Positions 1 to 8,557 are shown, counted from the first letter of the stretch. The stretch: 64,000 bases of DNA from Bradyrhizobium lablabi (GCF_018129385.1 NZ_JAFCLN010000001.1:124001-188000); one strand, 5' to 3'. Notes: generated by a model not told the origin, from the letters alone. A program made the numbers and translations.

Positions 1-1
1 G

Positions 2-262
2 CCGGTATTTCTGGTCGAAGCGGAGGACCGTCACCGGGCGGAGGCGACGCGATCGGTGTTCGAGTTCTTCCGCCATCGGTCCTACCGCGGTTTCTTCCTC
101 CGGGACGACGCCGTCGTCGCGGTGGAGGAATTCCGCACGGAAGACCTTCAGGACGCCGAGGCGCTGGAGGCGGATGGCGGCCGCAAGGCAGGCCAATGCT
201 ACGTCAACAACTTCTTCTTCTTTCCGCCGCATCTCGACGGCGAGTCGATTCTCAATAGCTGA
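2..262 (+). CDS. C-terminal fragment of a probable FkbM-family methyltransferase (5' end outside window)
   Basis: The reading frame is open from base 2 to a TGA at 260-262, giving about 86 residues with no credible start inside the window, so this is the 3' end of a longer gene. The tail, with a YVNNFFFFP segment close to the C-terminus, resembles the end of FkbM-type SAM-dependent methyltransferases common in Bradyrhizobium; the SAM-binding part lies outside the window. It precedes UDP-glucose dehydrogenase in the same direction with a 43-bp gap, which would fit a polysaccharide or glycan role. The family assignment rests on the tail only and is tentative. Confidence 0.45.
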   Translation, partial: PVFLVEAEDRHRAEATRSVFEFFRHRSYRGFFLRDDAVVAVEEFRTEDLQDAEALEADGGRKAGQCYVNNFFFFPPHLDGESILNS

Positions 263-305
263 TCAGCGTCCGCCATCGGCGCGGACTACAAGGACAAGGT
301 GATCG

Positions 306-1625
306 ATGCACATTGCAATGGTTGGCGCCGGCTATGTCGGGCTGGTATCGGGAACGTGCTTTTCCGACTTTGGGCACCATGTCGTCTGCGTCGACAATGA
401 CGAAGACCGGATCGCCGCCCTCAAGCGCGGCGAAATGCCGATCCACGAACCCGGGCTGTCCGAGCTGGTCGCGAAGAATGTCGGGCAGGGCCGCCTTGCC
501 TTTGATGGCGACCTCAAATCGGCCATCAGCAAGGCCGACGTCATCTTCATTGCGGTTGGAACGCCCTCACGCCGCGGCGATGGCCATGCGGACTTGTCCT
601 ACGTCTATGCGGCAGCCCGCCAGATCGCGGCGGCGCTTCCGCCATCTGCGGTCGTGGTCACCAAATCGACCGTGCCGGTCGGCACCGGCGACGAGGTCGA
701 GCGCATCATCCGCGAGGAGAATCCGGGCGCCGTCTTCTCGGTAGTCTCCAACCCCGAATTCCTGCGCGAAGGCGCTGCTATCAGGGACTTCAAGCATCCC
801 GACCGGATCGTGATCGGCACCGAAGATGCGCGGGCGAAAAGCGTGATGACCGAGGTGTACCGGCCGCTTTATCTCAATGCGCCGCCGGTGCTCTTCACCG
901 ACCGCCGCACCGCGGAATTGACGAAATATGCGGCCAACTCGTTTCTCGCGACCAAGATCACCTTCATCAACGAGATCGCGGATCTGGCGGAAAAGGTCGG
1001 CGCCAACGTGCAGGAGGTGGCGCGCGGCATTGGCCTGGACAACCGCATCGGCCCGAAATTCCTGCACGCCGGTCCCGGCTTTGGCGGCTCCTGCTTCCCA
1101 AAGGACGCGATGGCGCTGATCAAAACGGGCCAGGACAACGAATCGCCCTTGCGAATTGTTGAGACCGTGGTCGCCGTCAACGACCAGCGCAAGCGCGCGA
1201 TGGCGCGCAAGGTCGCCAACGCGTTCGGCGGCAATCTGCGCGGAAAATCCATCGCCGTGCTCGGCGTGACGTTCAAGCCCAACACCGACGACATGCGCGA
1301 TGCGCCGTCGATTCCCCTGATCACGGCGTTGCAGGACATGGGCGCGGACGTGCGCATCTACGATCCCGTCGGAATGGAGCAGGCGAGGCGGGTGTTCGAG
1401 AACGTCGCCTTCTGCCGCGACCCCTACGATTGCGCGCGGGGCTGCCATGCCCTCGTCATCGTCACCGAATGGGAGCAGTTCCGCGCGCTCGACCTGAAGG
1501 AGATGGCCTCCATCATGACCACACCCGTCATCGTCGACCTCCGCAACATCTATTCTCCGGAGGAGGTAATGCGCAGCGGATTCCATTACACCGGCGTCGG
1601 CCGGCCGAAAGCGCTGGCGTATTAG
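306..1625 (+). CDS. ugd: UDP-glucose 6-dehydrogenase
   Basis: Cytoplasmic enzyme that oxidises UDP-glucose to UDP-glucuronate with two NAD+, supplying uronic acid for exopolysaccharide and capsule. The 439-residue protein is full length for the family. The N-terminal Rossmann motif GAGYVG lies at residues 7-12. The catalytic cysteine is Cys263 in GFGGSCFPKD. The C-terminal UDP-binding domain carries GVTFKPNTDDMRDAPS. The ATG at 306 has a weak purine-rich region upstream. A convergent Bug-receptor gene ends 20 bp after its stop. The family is clear; paralogous names (rkpK, exo5) cannot be told apart here. Confidence 0.95.
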   Translation: MHIAMVGAGYVGLVSGTCFSDFGHHVVCVDNDEDRIAALKRGEMPIHEPGLSELVAKNVGQGRLAFDGDLKSAISKADVIFIAVGTPSRRGDGHADLSYVYAAARQIAAALPPSAVVVTKSTVPVGTGDEVERIIREENPGAVFSVVSNPEFLREGAAIRDFKHPDRIVIGTEDARAKSVMTEVYRPLYLNAPPVLFTDRRTAELTKYAANSFLATKITFINEIADLAEKVGANVQEVARGIGLDNRIGPKFLHAGPGFGGSCFPKDAMALIKTGQDNESPLRIVETVVAVNDQRKRAMARKVANAFGGNLRGKSIAVLGVTFKPNTDDMRDAPSIPLITALQDMGADVRIYDPVGMEQARRVFENVAFCRDPYDCARGCHALVIVTEWEQFRALDLKEMASIMTTPVIVDLRNIYSPEEVMRSGFHYTGVGRPKALAY

Positions 1626-1644
1626 CCAGCGCCGCGACGGCAGT

Positions 1645-2625
1645 TCATTCGAGCGTGACCTTCGCCGTCTTGGCGACCTCGCTCCATGCCTTCAGGTCAT
1701 TCGTGATGCGGCTGGTGAATTCGGCCGGCGAATTGCTGGCAGCTTCCGTCGCCAGCGCCCGCAGCCGTTGGCGGACCTCGGGATCCTGCATCGTAGTCTT
1801 CGCCTCGGCCTCGAGCTTGCCGACGATTTCCTTCGGCGTGCCCTTGGGCACGAAGAGTCCGGTCCAGAACACGGCTTCCGCCCCGGTCACGCCGGCCTCG
1901 GCCATGGTCGGCACATCGGGCAATTCGGCAAGGCGGGTCGTCGAGGTCACTGCGAGCGCGCGCAACTTGCCGTCCTTGAGCAGCGGCATCGCCGGCAACG
2001 TATCGACCATCGAGGCCGTCACCTGGTTGCCCAGCACGGCCATGACGGAGTCATTGCTGCCGCGGTAGGAGACGCGCTGCATCATCGCCCCGGTCCGCAA
2101 TTTGAAGAGCTCCGCCGCCAGCGTAAAGGTCGGCGAGGCGCTGGCGTAATTCGAACTGGAGGGATTGGCCTTCGACCAGGCGACGAGATCCTTCAGCGTC
2201 TTGTGCGGCGAGTCGGCGTTGACGATGAGCACCAGCGGAAACGTGCCGAGGATGCTGACGGGCTCGAAATCCGCCAGCGTGTCGTATTGGGCCGGTGCAC
2301 CGATGGCGGGGCCGACGACCATGGCGCCGCTTGCGCCCACCATCAGCGTATATCCGTCGGCGGGCTGGCTCTTGACGAAGGCCGCGGCCACCGCGCCGCC
2401 GCCGCCCGGCTTGTTCTCGACCACTGCGGGCTGTCCCAGCGATTTCTGTAGCTTTTCGGCGAGCAGGCGCGCCACGATGTCATTGCTGCCGCCCGGCGCA
2501 AAGCCGACGACGATGCGCAGCGGCCGGTTCGGGTAATCAGCCTGCGCGAAGGCTGTTGCGGGCAGCGCCGCGAGCACGCCAAGTGCCGACAATCCAGCGA
2601 GGCACGAACGCCGCGAATACATCAT
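1645..2625 (-). CDS. Bug-family (TctC-type) periplasmic substrate-binding protein, receptor 1
   Basis: Tripartite tricarboxylate transporter receptor-like protein, expected to bind a small carboxylate in the periplasm. The N-terminus has an Arg-Arg signal peptide (YSRRSCLAGLSALGVLAALPATAFA), followed by the typical mature start YPNRPLRIVVGFAPGGSNDIVAR. I chose the ATG at 2625 over an upstream one at 2649 because GGAGA lies 8 bases before it. It is the last of three consecutive Bug genes behind a ThDP-dependent enzyme on the minus strand. No tctA or tctB membrane genes are nearby, so the partner transporter is elsewhere or absent. The ligand cannot be read from the sequence. Confidence 0.88.
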   Translation of the reverse strand: MMYSRRSCLAGLSALGVLAALPATAFAQADYPNRPLRIVVGFAPGGSNDIVARLLAEKLQKSLGQPAVVENKPGGGGAVAAAFVKSQPADGYTLMVGASGAMVVGPAIGAPAQYDTLADFEPVSILGTFPLVLIVNADSPHKTLKDLVAWSKANPSSSNYASASPTFTLAAELFKLRTGAMMQRVSYRGSNDSVMAVLGNQVTASMVDTLPAMPLLKDGKLRALAVTSTTRLAELPDVPTMAEAGVTGAEAVFWTGLFVPKGTPKEIVGKLEAEAKTTMQDPEVRQRLRALATEAASNSPAEFTSRITNDLKAWSEVAKTAKVTLE

Positions 2626-2675
2626 GATAACATCTCCTTCACCAGCCACGCTTGCGCGGAAGCCTCTATCGCTCT

Positions 2676-3650
2676 CTAGCCGGCCTGCACCAGCGCTCTC
2701 ATCTTGTTCGATTCGCGTTCGAGAAACGCGGCAAAGTCCTTCGGACCCAGATAGCCTTCGACGCAGGCAAGGTTCTTCACGCGCGCCTGATAGGCGGCGT
2801 CGGATTGCGCCTTCTGGATATGGCCCGCGATCTGCTCGACGATCGCAGCATCCATTCCCGCAGGGCCGAGCAGGCCGAGCCAGGCGGTAACCTCGAAATC
2901 TGGAACCGCGCTCTCCGCAATGGTCGGAATCTCCGGCGCCGGTTCGACGCGTTTCGCCGACGTCACGGCGAGCGGGATCACCTTGCCTGCCTTGATGTGC
3001 GGCGCCGCCCCGGTCAGGTCGACGGAAGCCATCTGGATCTGGCCTCCAAGCAAGTCGGTCATGACGGGTGCGCTGCCACGATAGGGCACATGCACGAGAT
3101 TGGCGCCGGTGGCTTTCTTCAGAAGCTCGACTGACAAATGTTGCGCTGAATTGGTTCCGGTCGATCCGAAGGAAATCCCACCCGATCTCTGCTTGGACTG
3201 TGCGATCAATTCCGCAAGGGTGCGAAATCCTGCCTCCGGGTTGGCCACGAGAACGAGCGGTATGTCGATCAGCTTCGCGATCGGTGTCAGCTCCTGGAGC
3301 GGTTTGAAATTGACGGCGAGCTCCGGAACGTGGGGATTGATGACCAGCGCACCCGGCGCACCGATGCCCAGCGTATGCCCGTCGGGCGCCGAACGCGCGA
3401 GGGCAATGAGGCCGATCGTGCCGCCGCCGCCGGCCCGGTTGTCTACCACGACGGGCTTACCGAAGGCTTCGCCGAGTTTTTCGCCGACGAGGCGCGCGAT
3501 GCCGTCAGCCGAAGCGCCGGGCGTAAAAGGAACGATGATGGTGAGATTGCGGGACGGGAAACCCTGGGCATAAGCGAGGGTCGGGGCAAACAGCCCGGCA
3601 CCCAAGAGAGCACGCCTTGAAAGCATGATGAACTCCATTCCCGAACTCAT
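2676..3650 (-). CDS. Bug-family (TctC-type) periplasmic substrate-binding protein, receptor 2
   Basis: Second receptor of the tandem set, about 320 residues. It has an Arg-Arg signal peptide (LSRRALLGAGLFAPTLAYAQ) and the Bug core signatures IIVPFTPGASADGIAR and VVVDNRAGGGGTIG. The ATG at 3650 overlaps the stop of the upstream Bug gene by ATGA, suggesting translational coupling. A second ATG at 3626 has GGAG 7 bases upstream and would give a more conventional signal peptide, so the true start may be there. The ligand is unknown, probably an aromatic or small organic acid given the neighbouring catabolic genes (inference). Confidence 0.88.
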   Translation of the reverse strand: MSSGMEFIMLSRRALLGAGLFAPTLAYAQGFPSRNLTIIVPFTPGASADGIARLVGEKLGEAFGKPVVVDNRAGGGGTIGLIALARSAPDGHTLGIGAPGALVINPHVPELAVNFKPLQELTPIAKLIDIPLVLVANPEAGFRTLAELIAQSKQRSGGISFGSTGTNSAQHLSVELLKKATGANLVHVPYRGSAPVMTDLLGGQIQMASVDLTGAAPHIKAGKVIPLAVTSAKRVEPAPEIPTIAESAVPDFEVTAWLGLLGPAGMDAAIVEQIAGHIQKAQSDAAYQARVKNLACVEGYLGPKDFAAFLERESNKMRALVQAG

Positions 3651-4642
3651 TGCGGCTGGAAGTTGATGGAAGCAAGCAGCGCGGCGTTGCGCTTGACGTC
3701 ATTGGCGATGAAGCGCGAAAATTCTTCCGGCGTGCCGGCGACGGGCTCGAAGCCGAGACCCTTCAGCTTTTCGATGACGGCGGGCTCGCGCATGGCCTCG
3801 GTCAGCGCGGCGTTGACGCGGGCCACGATCTCCTTCGGCAAATCCTTCGGTCCCCAGACGCCATACCAGGACGAGAACTCCAGCCCCGGCAAGCCGCTTT
3901 CGGCCGCGGTCGGCAGATCCGGCATCGCCGCACTGCGCTTGGCGCTCGCAACCGCCAGCGCCTTCAGTTGACCCCCCTGCACCAGCGGCATCGCCGTGAT
4001 CATCGGGTCGATCATCAGCTGAACCTGCCCGCTGAGGAGGTCGGTCAGCGCCGGCGCCGAACCGCGATAGGGGATGATCTGTAGATCGAGCCCGGTGAGC
4101 TTGTTGAATTCGAGCACCGCCAGATGATTGGCCGCGCCAAGCGCCGACAGTCCGAAGCGGAAATCCTCCGGCTTCTTGCGGATCGCCGGCAATGCCTCCG
4201 CGATGGTCTTGCCCTGCACCGCGGCCGGATTGGCCAATACCAGCAGCGGACCTTCGCCATAGCGCGCAATCGGGGTGAAATCGCCGACGGGGTCGTACGG
4301 CACGGCCTTGACCACCTGGCGTCCGAGCACATGAACGCTTGGTGCTGCGAGAAAAGTATAGCCGTCCGCAGGAGCCTGCCGCACCATTTCCGCGCCGATC
4401 GTGCCACTGGCGCCTGACCTGTTCTCGACGATGACGGTCGCGCCCAGCTTTTCCTGCATTTTCTGCGCGGCCAGCCGGCCCATGAAATCCGCCGGCCCGC
4501 CGGCCGGATAGGGAACGACGACGCGGATCGTTCGATTGGGCCAATCCTGCGCCGCGACAGGGCCGGCAAGAAACACGGCCACCAGCAAGGTGAGCCAACG
4601 CATCACGATCAAGCTTCTACGGATGTCGTGTGTCATGTTCAT
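3647..4642 (-). CDS. Bug-family (TctC-type) periplasmic substrate-binding protein, receptor 3
   Basis: First Bug gene after the ThDP enzyme, 331 residues, with 3 bp separating it from that upstream gene. A hydrophobic signal segment (MRWLTLLVAVFLAGPVAA) ends before QDWPNRTIRVVVPYPAGGPADFMGR, the usual mature N-terminus. The start could be the ATG at 4642 or the internal MRWL methionine at residue 14; the latter gives a normal signal peptide. It sits in an operon with the enzyme and two further receptors, which suggests coordinated uptake and breakdown of an organic acid. Receptor specificity cannot be inferred. Confidence 0.88.
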   Translation of the reverse strand: MNMTHDIRRSLIVMRWLTLLVAVFLAGPVAAQDWPNRTIRVVVPYPAGGPADFMGRLAAQKMQEKLGATVIVENRSGASGTIGAEMVRQAPADGYTFLAAPSVHVLGRQVVKAVPYDPVGDFTPIARYGEGPLLVLANPAAVQGKTIAEALPAIRKKPEDFRFGLSALGAANHLAVLEFNKLTGLDLQIIPYRGSAPALTDLLSGQVQLMIDPMITAMPLVQGGQLKALAVASAKRSAAMPDLPTAAESGLPGLEFSSWYGVWGPKDLPKEIVARVNAALTEAMREPAVIEKLKGLGFEPVAGTPEEFSRFIANDVKRNAALLASINFQPQ

Positions 4643-4645
4643 TCT

Positions 4646-6325
4646 TCAGTTCGTGCGCGGCGGAGGTTCGCCGAGCGGATTGGCCGGCGCAGGCCGTCCC
4701 GGCGCGAAGGGCGGCGGCATCAGGCGCAGCAAGTGCCACGGGCTTGGCATCGCACCGACACGGGCTTCGATCAGGGTAGGGCCGCCGCGCCCGGCGTGGT
4801 CGCGCAAGGCTTTTTCGAGTTGCGCGGGCGCATCGGCGGACACGCACGGAATCTCGAAGGCCGAGGCGAGGCGGTCGAAATGCGGATTCTGAAGTTCGAC
4901 GCCGTATTCCTGTCCGAACTGATCGTGCTGCATCCTCCGGACATTGCCGAAATGCCCGTCATTGAACACGACGATCGCGGCCGCAATGTTGTACTTTCGC
5001 GCCGTCGCCAGTTCCTGCAAATTCCAGCCGAACCCGCCGTCGCCATTGATGCTGACGACCATTCGCCCGTTGCTGCCGAGGGCCGCGCCAAGCGCGGTCG
5101 GAAAACCGTAGCCGAGCGTGCCCTGATAACCCGGCGTGAAGAACGTGTTCGGCTGATAGACGGGATAGGCGATGCGGGCGAAGTAGCCGACCTGAGTCAG
5201 TTCGTTGACGAGAATCCCATCATCGGGGATGGCGCTTCGCAGCGCCTTCAGCCAGGCGCCCTGCGGCTCGATCTCACGCATTTGTTCGGCCGCCCATTTC
5301 CTGACAGCACCGAGATCCATCTTCAACGGCGGTCGCTGCGGCGCCGCCCGTTCGAGCTGCTCGAGCGCCAGCCTGCAATCGCCCTGGATAAAGACATCGG
5401 CGCGGCGCGGCGTGGACGCGACCGCAGCGTCGGTGTTGATATAGACATAGCGCGCCGCATCGGACGGCCAGGCCGGCTTGCCGAGCGCAGTATCGACGAA
5501 GCGGCTGCCGGCGACGAACACGAGATCGGCATGCGGCATGACCGCGCGGCCTTCCAGCGCGTTGAGCGCCAGCGGATGACGGTCGGAAAGCGCGCCGCGT
5601 CCATTCTCGCCCATGATGACGGGCGCCTGGATGCGCTCGGCGAATGCTGCCAGCGCATCCGACGCGTTCGCTGCCAGCGCACCGCCGCCGACATAGATCG
5701 CCGGCGTCCGGCTCGACGCAAGCAGCTTTGCCGCCGCCGCAATCTGCTCCGCCGATGGGGCGAGCGGGTTCAGCGCGTGATCAGTATCCTCCAGGTCGAA
5801 TTCCGCAGCCGAGCTCAACACGTCATGCGAAATTTCGACGGCGGCCGGCTTGGGTCCGGCGCTGCGCAATTGCGCAAACGCTTCGGCGATGGTCTTCGGC
5901 ACATCCTCCGGCCGGCTGGCGCGGCCCTGCCATTTCGTGACCGACGACAGGATGCCGGTCTGGTCGCGCACCTCGTGCAGCAATCCCAGATTTCTTCCGA
6001 CGTTGGCGGAGAAAATGTCGCCCGCGATACAAAGCACGCGCGAATTGCAGGCATAGGCTGTCGAGAGTCCCGCCATCGCGTTGAGGACGCCCGGTCCCGG
6101 CACGACGAGGCAGACGCCGACCTTGCCGCTCGCGCGGGCATAGCCGTCCGCCATGTAGGAGGTGGATTGCTCGTGGCGCGTGCCCACGAGCCTGATCTGG
6201 TTGGAAACCTTGCGCAGCCCGTCGATCGCCCAGTCGAGCTGAACGCCGGGTACGGCGAACACGATCTCGACACCCTCGCGCGCCAACTGGCCAGCGAGCG
6301 CGTCTCCTCCTGTCTGACGACTCAT
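4646..6325 (-). CDS. Thiamine-diphosphate-dependent enzyme of the acetolactate synthase / benzoylformate decarboxylase superfamily
   Basis: A 559-residue ThDP enzyme with the usual three domains. The N-terminal Pyr domain carries the catalytic-type Glu52 in RHEQSTSYMADGYAR. A central domain follows. The C-terminal PP domain has the metal/ThDP motif GDG at 428-430, continuing to a conserved Asn-Asp in VVFNDGHFGN. The family covers acetolactate synthase, glyoxylate carboligase, and oxalyl-CoA, benzoylformate and related 2-oxoacid decarboxylases; the sequence does not decide between them. It heads a leftward operon with three Bug receptors, and an IclR gene diverges from it. A role in degrading an organic acid is the best guess; biosynthetic acetolactate synthase is unlikely because no small subunit is adjacent. 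Confidence 0.82.
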   Translation of the reverse strand: MSRQTGGDALAGQLAREGVEIVFAVPGVQLDWAIDGLRKVSNQIRLVGTRHEQSTSYMADGYARASGKVGVCLVVPGPGVLNAMAGLSTAYACNSRVLCIAGDIFSANVGRNLGLLHEVRDQTGILSSVTKWQGRASRPEDVPKTIAEAFAQLRSAGPKPAAVEISHDVLSSAAEFDLEDTDHALNPLAPSAEQIAAAAKLLASSRTPAIYVGGGALAANASDALAAFAERIQAPVIMGENGRGALSDRHPLALNALEGRAVMPHADLVFVAGSRFVDTALGKPAWPSDAARYVYINTDAAVASTPRRADVFIQGDCRLALEQLERAAPQRPPLKMDLGAVRKWAAEQMREIEPQGAWLKALRSAIPDDGILVNELTQVGYFARIAYPVYQPNTFFTPGYQGTLGYGFPTALGAALGSNGRMVVSINGDGGFGWNLQELATARKYNIAAAIVVFNDGHFGNVRRMQHDQFGQEYGVELQNPHFDRLASAFEIPCVSADAPAQLEKALRDHAGRGGPTLIEARVGAMPSPWHLLRLMPPPFAPGRPAPANPLGEPPPRTN

Positions 6326-6420
6326 CGGGAATTTTCCCGCAAATTTTACCCCTGCATTCTCGGGTGAGGGCCCGTCGCATTTAGAGGAATTCGAGATCGA
6401 TGTCCACGAGTATTGAAATC

Positions 6421-6441
6421 AGTGTCCATCTGATGGACACT
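6421..6441. promoter_or_regulatory. Perfect palindrome, probable IclR operator in the ThDP enzyme / iclR divergent region
   Basis: Two 10-bp arms, AGTGTCCATC and GATGGACACT, are perfect reverse complements around one central T. The site lies between the divergent ThDP-enzyme gene (start 6325) and the likely IclR start (6496). The core TGTCC-N7-GGACA recurs with identical spacing at 10772-10788 in front of the dioxygenase operon. IclR-family proteins commonly bind such short palindromes next to their own gene; that this IclR is the binder is inference. Confidence 0.72.
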
Positions 6442-6495
6442 GCAATCGGTCGTAACGCGACATCGTCTCGCAGAATTGAAGGGAACGCCGCTCGA

Positions 6496-7326
6496 ATGGC
6501 CAGCGATGACACAAAGGACGAAGGCGGCGCCTCGACGGTCCGCGCGGTCGACCGCGCCATCGCCATCCTGCAATGCTTCACCGCCGACAAGCCGGCGCTC
6601 AGCGTGCTCGACATCCAGAAGCGCGTTGGCCTCAGCCGGCCGACGCTTTATCGCCTGTTACAGACGCTGGGCGCTTCCGGCCTGATCAAGGCGGAAGGCG
6701 ATCCGCAGCGTTTTCGCCTCGCGCATGGCGTGATGGAGCTTGCCCATGTCTGGCTCGCGGGGCTCGACAAGGTCGATGTCGCCCGGCCGATTCTCGAACA
6801 GCTTCGCGAAAGCACCGGCGAGACCGCCGCCCTGTTCGTGCTGCGCGAGCAGAAGCGCATTTGCGTGCTCGAGCTGGAGAGCCACCATGCGCTCACCATC
6901 GCCCGCGGCATCGGCGATACCGGCGACATCACCCTCGGCGCCAGCGGCAAGGCGATCCTTGCCTTTCTCGATGAAAAGCGGCGCGATGCCATTCTCGATC
7001 AGGTGATAAAGCCCCGGCGTGCCGAACTTATGAAGGCGCTGGAGGTCGTGCGCAGCCGGGGCTATGCGGTCAGTCATGGCGAAGTCTTTGTCGGCGCGGT
7101 GGCGCTCGCGGCGCCGACCTTCAACCACAATGGCGAGGTCGCCGGATGTCTCGGCGTGTTCGGCCCGAAGGCCCGCGTCAAGGACGCGGACATTCCGCGC
7201 ATCGGTGCGCAGGTGATGCAGGCCGCCAGCACGATCTCCGAACAATACGGTTATCGCTCCGAAAAGAGCGTCGGCGGCAAGCAGCCGAAGCCACGGCCGG
7301 ATCGCAAGGCGCGCGGGGTCGCGTAA
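6496..7326 (+). CDS. IclR-family transcriptional regulator
   Basis: A DNA-binding repressor or activator, usually responding to an aromatic or organic-acid effector. The N-terminal winged helix-turn-helix (VRAVDRAIAILQCF ... SVLDIQKRVGLSRPTLYRLLQTL) is followed by the IclR effector domain, including TGDITLGASGKAILAFL. I placed the start at ATG 6496 (276 residues, usual family length). The frame is open back to ATG 6400, but that start would put the 6421-6441 palindrome inside the coding region, and an AAGGG lies upstream of 6496. It diverges from the ThDP/Bug operon and faces the end of the dioxygenase operon, so it probably controls both. Confidence 0.9.
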   Translation: MASDDTKDEGGASTVRAVDRAIAILQCFTADKPALSVLDIQKRVGLSRPTLYRLLQTLGASGLIKAEGDPQRFRLAHGVMELAHVWLAGLDKVDVARPILEQLRESTGETAALFVLREQKRICVLELESHHALTIARGIGDTGDITLGASGKAILAFLDEKRRDAILDQVIKPRRAELMKALEVVRSRGYAVSHGEVFVGAVALAAPTFNHNGEVAGCLGVFGPKARVKDADIPRIGAQVMQAASTISEQYGYRSEKSVGGKQPKPRPDRKARGVA

Positions 7327-7340
7327 AACGGTTTGCGTTG

Positions 7341-7745
7341 CTAGAAGCGCTGCACGAGAAAATCGTCGGTGAACTCGCCGAGCGATACCTTCACCGGGAT
7401 TTCCCCTTCGACGCCGAGCTCGATGATATCGGATCCGGATTTGCGTTCCGGAGACGTCAACAGTTCGATGCGCTCGGCAATCTTCTCCGCCTGCCAGGCG
7501 TTCAATCCCCAGCGAAATCCGTCGCGCTCCTGCTTCATTCCGAAATCGCCGGCATCGCCCTCGATCGGCACAAGATGCAGCGTGGTCCTGGATTTCGCGG
7601 CGGTGAGCTGTTCACGGACGTCCAGCGGCCGCGGGTTTCCGGCGAACGAGCGCAACAGATCGGCGAGTGTCTGCAAATCCTGCCGTTCTCCGAGGAAGAG
7701 AAACATCGGGTTGAAGTCGCTGGGCAGATAGTCGTAACGAAGCAT
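7341..7745 (-). CDS. Uncharacterised 134-residue protein, last gene of the dioxygenase operon
   Basis: I do not recognise this family. The protein begins MLRYDYLPSDFNPMFLFLGERQDLQTLADLLRSF, is mixed alpha/beta in character and has no signal peptide, membrane segment or metal motif. The start at 7745 is supported by GAGG 6 bases upstream; an in-frame ATG two codons earlier (7751) is also possible. It follows the 66-residue gene by 11 bp on the same strand as the Rieske alpha and beta subunits. That position points to an accessory role in the dioxygenase pathway, which is inference from context only. Confidence 0.75.
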   Translation of the reverse strand: MLRYDYLPSDFNPMFLFLGERQDLQTLADLLRSFAGNPRPLDVREQLTAAKSRTTLHLVPIEGDAGDFGMKQERDGFRWGLNAWQAEKIAERIELLTSPERKSGSDIIELGVEGEIPVKVSLGEFTDDFLVQRF

Positions 7746-7756
7746 GGGCATCCTCT

Positions 7757-7957
7757 TCAGGACGTCGCGCCAAGAACCTTCACGATGTCCTGCGCATGGC
7801 ACAGCTCCACGGTGCCGACTTCCGCGGGGCTGTCGGGAGCCTCGATCAGCCGCACCTCGACCCACATCCCATCGCCCATGTTTTCGGTGACCTCCGCAAC
7901 GATTTTCCGCGTCAGTTGCAGGCGGTCGCCGGGCCTCAAGGTCATCAGGTCGATCAT
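7757..7957 (-). CDS. Uncharacterised 66-residue protein in the dioxygenase operon
   Basis: A small predicted cytoplasmic protein (MIDLMTLRPGDRLQLTRKIV ...), probably all-beta judging by alternating hydrophobic residues and the early RPGD turn. It has one cysteine (VELCHAQD) and no iron-sulfur or heme motif, so it is not an obvious ferredoxin. It starts 9 bp after the beta-subunit stop and ends 11 bp before the next gene, so it is almost certainly cotranscribed. Its function is unknown; an accessory or assembly role for the oxygenase is speculation. Confidence 0.72.
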   Translation of the reverse strand: MIDLMTLRPGDRLQLTRKIVAEVTENMGDGMWVEVRLIEAPDSPAEVGTVELCHAQDIVKVLGATS

Positions 7958-7966
7958 GGCTTGGCC

Positions 7967-8557
7967 TTAAAAGAACGTGCTCAGGTTCTTCGCCAGCAGC
8001 ACGTTCTGGTCCAGCAGGATCTCGCGCCGCGCGATCTTCCAGCCATCTTGCGTTTTGCGGATCAGGTCGGTGCGCTTGCCGACAAAGGTGTAGGTCTCGT
8101 ACTCGATGCGGTTTTGATAGACAAGGAAGCGGCAGCGCACCTCGACCTCCCGCGGCTCGTCGAGCGAGGGCGTCACGCGCAGCACCTGTACATTGCTGAC
8201 CATGTGGCAGACGCGCGATAGCGGCTCTTCGGCATAATGCACGCCGGTCAGGATCTGGTCGACCCGCTTGGTCAGCGTCCACTTGTCCTCGTCGAACCAG
8301 CTTATGCCCGAACCTTGCCGGGTGTTTTCCCGCTGCGCATGCTGGCCGAATTTCACGTTGCGCCGGATCGGCATGAAGTAGGTGATGTCGTCGGCCAGCA
8401 GGTTCAGCCAGTCGCGGAACTGCCTGTTGTCGAGCAGGTCGGCTTCCGCATAGAGGAAGTCCTCCATGTCGGCCTTGAGACGGTAGTAGGCGTCGTTGCG
8501 TGGCAGGGCAGGGGATGCGGCCTGCGCCGCGTCGGCAGTCAACAGGTTGGCGCTCAT
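7967..8557 (-). CDS. Aromatic-ring-hydroxylating dioxygenase, beta (small) subunit
   Basis: The 196-residue protein is typical of the NTF2-like small subunit of alpha3-beta3 Rieske oxygenases (BphA2, HcaF, NdoC type). It has the early helix ending in EADLLDNRQFRDWLNLLADDITYFMPIRRN and the C-terminal strand DGWKIARREILLDQNVL. The subunit is structural and carries no cofactor. Its ATG overlaps the stop of the preceding SDR gene by four bases. Together with the alpha subunit at 9372-10739 it should form the terminal oxygenase. No ferredoxin or ferredoxin reductase gene is found in this operon, so electron supply must come from elsewhere. Confidence 0.92.
   Translation of the reverse strand: MSANLLTADAAQAASPALPRNDAYYRLKADMEDFLYAEADLLDNRQFRDWLNLLADDITYFMPIRRNVKFGQHAQRENTRQGSGISWFDEDKWTLTKRVDQILTGVHYAEEPLSRVCHMVSNVQVLRVTPSLDEPREVEVRCRFLVYQNRIEYETYTFVGKRTDLIRKTQDGWKIARREILLDQNVLLAKNLSTFF

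Noticed and set aside
4628..6367. Long open frame on the + strand opposite the ThDP enzyme (579 codons)
   Set aside because: Antisense to a clear gene; arginine-rich composition, no domain, no ribosome-binding site. A GC-rich shadow.
6400..6495. N-terminal extension of the IclR regulator from ATG 6400
   Set aside because: It would place the operator palindrome inside the gene and give an overlong, non-conserved N-terminus.
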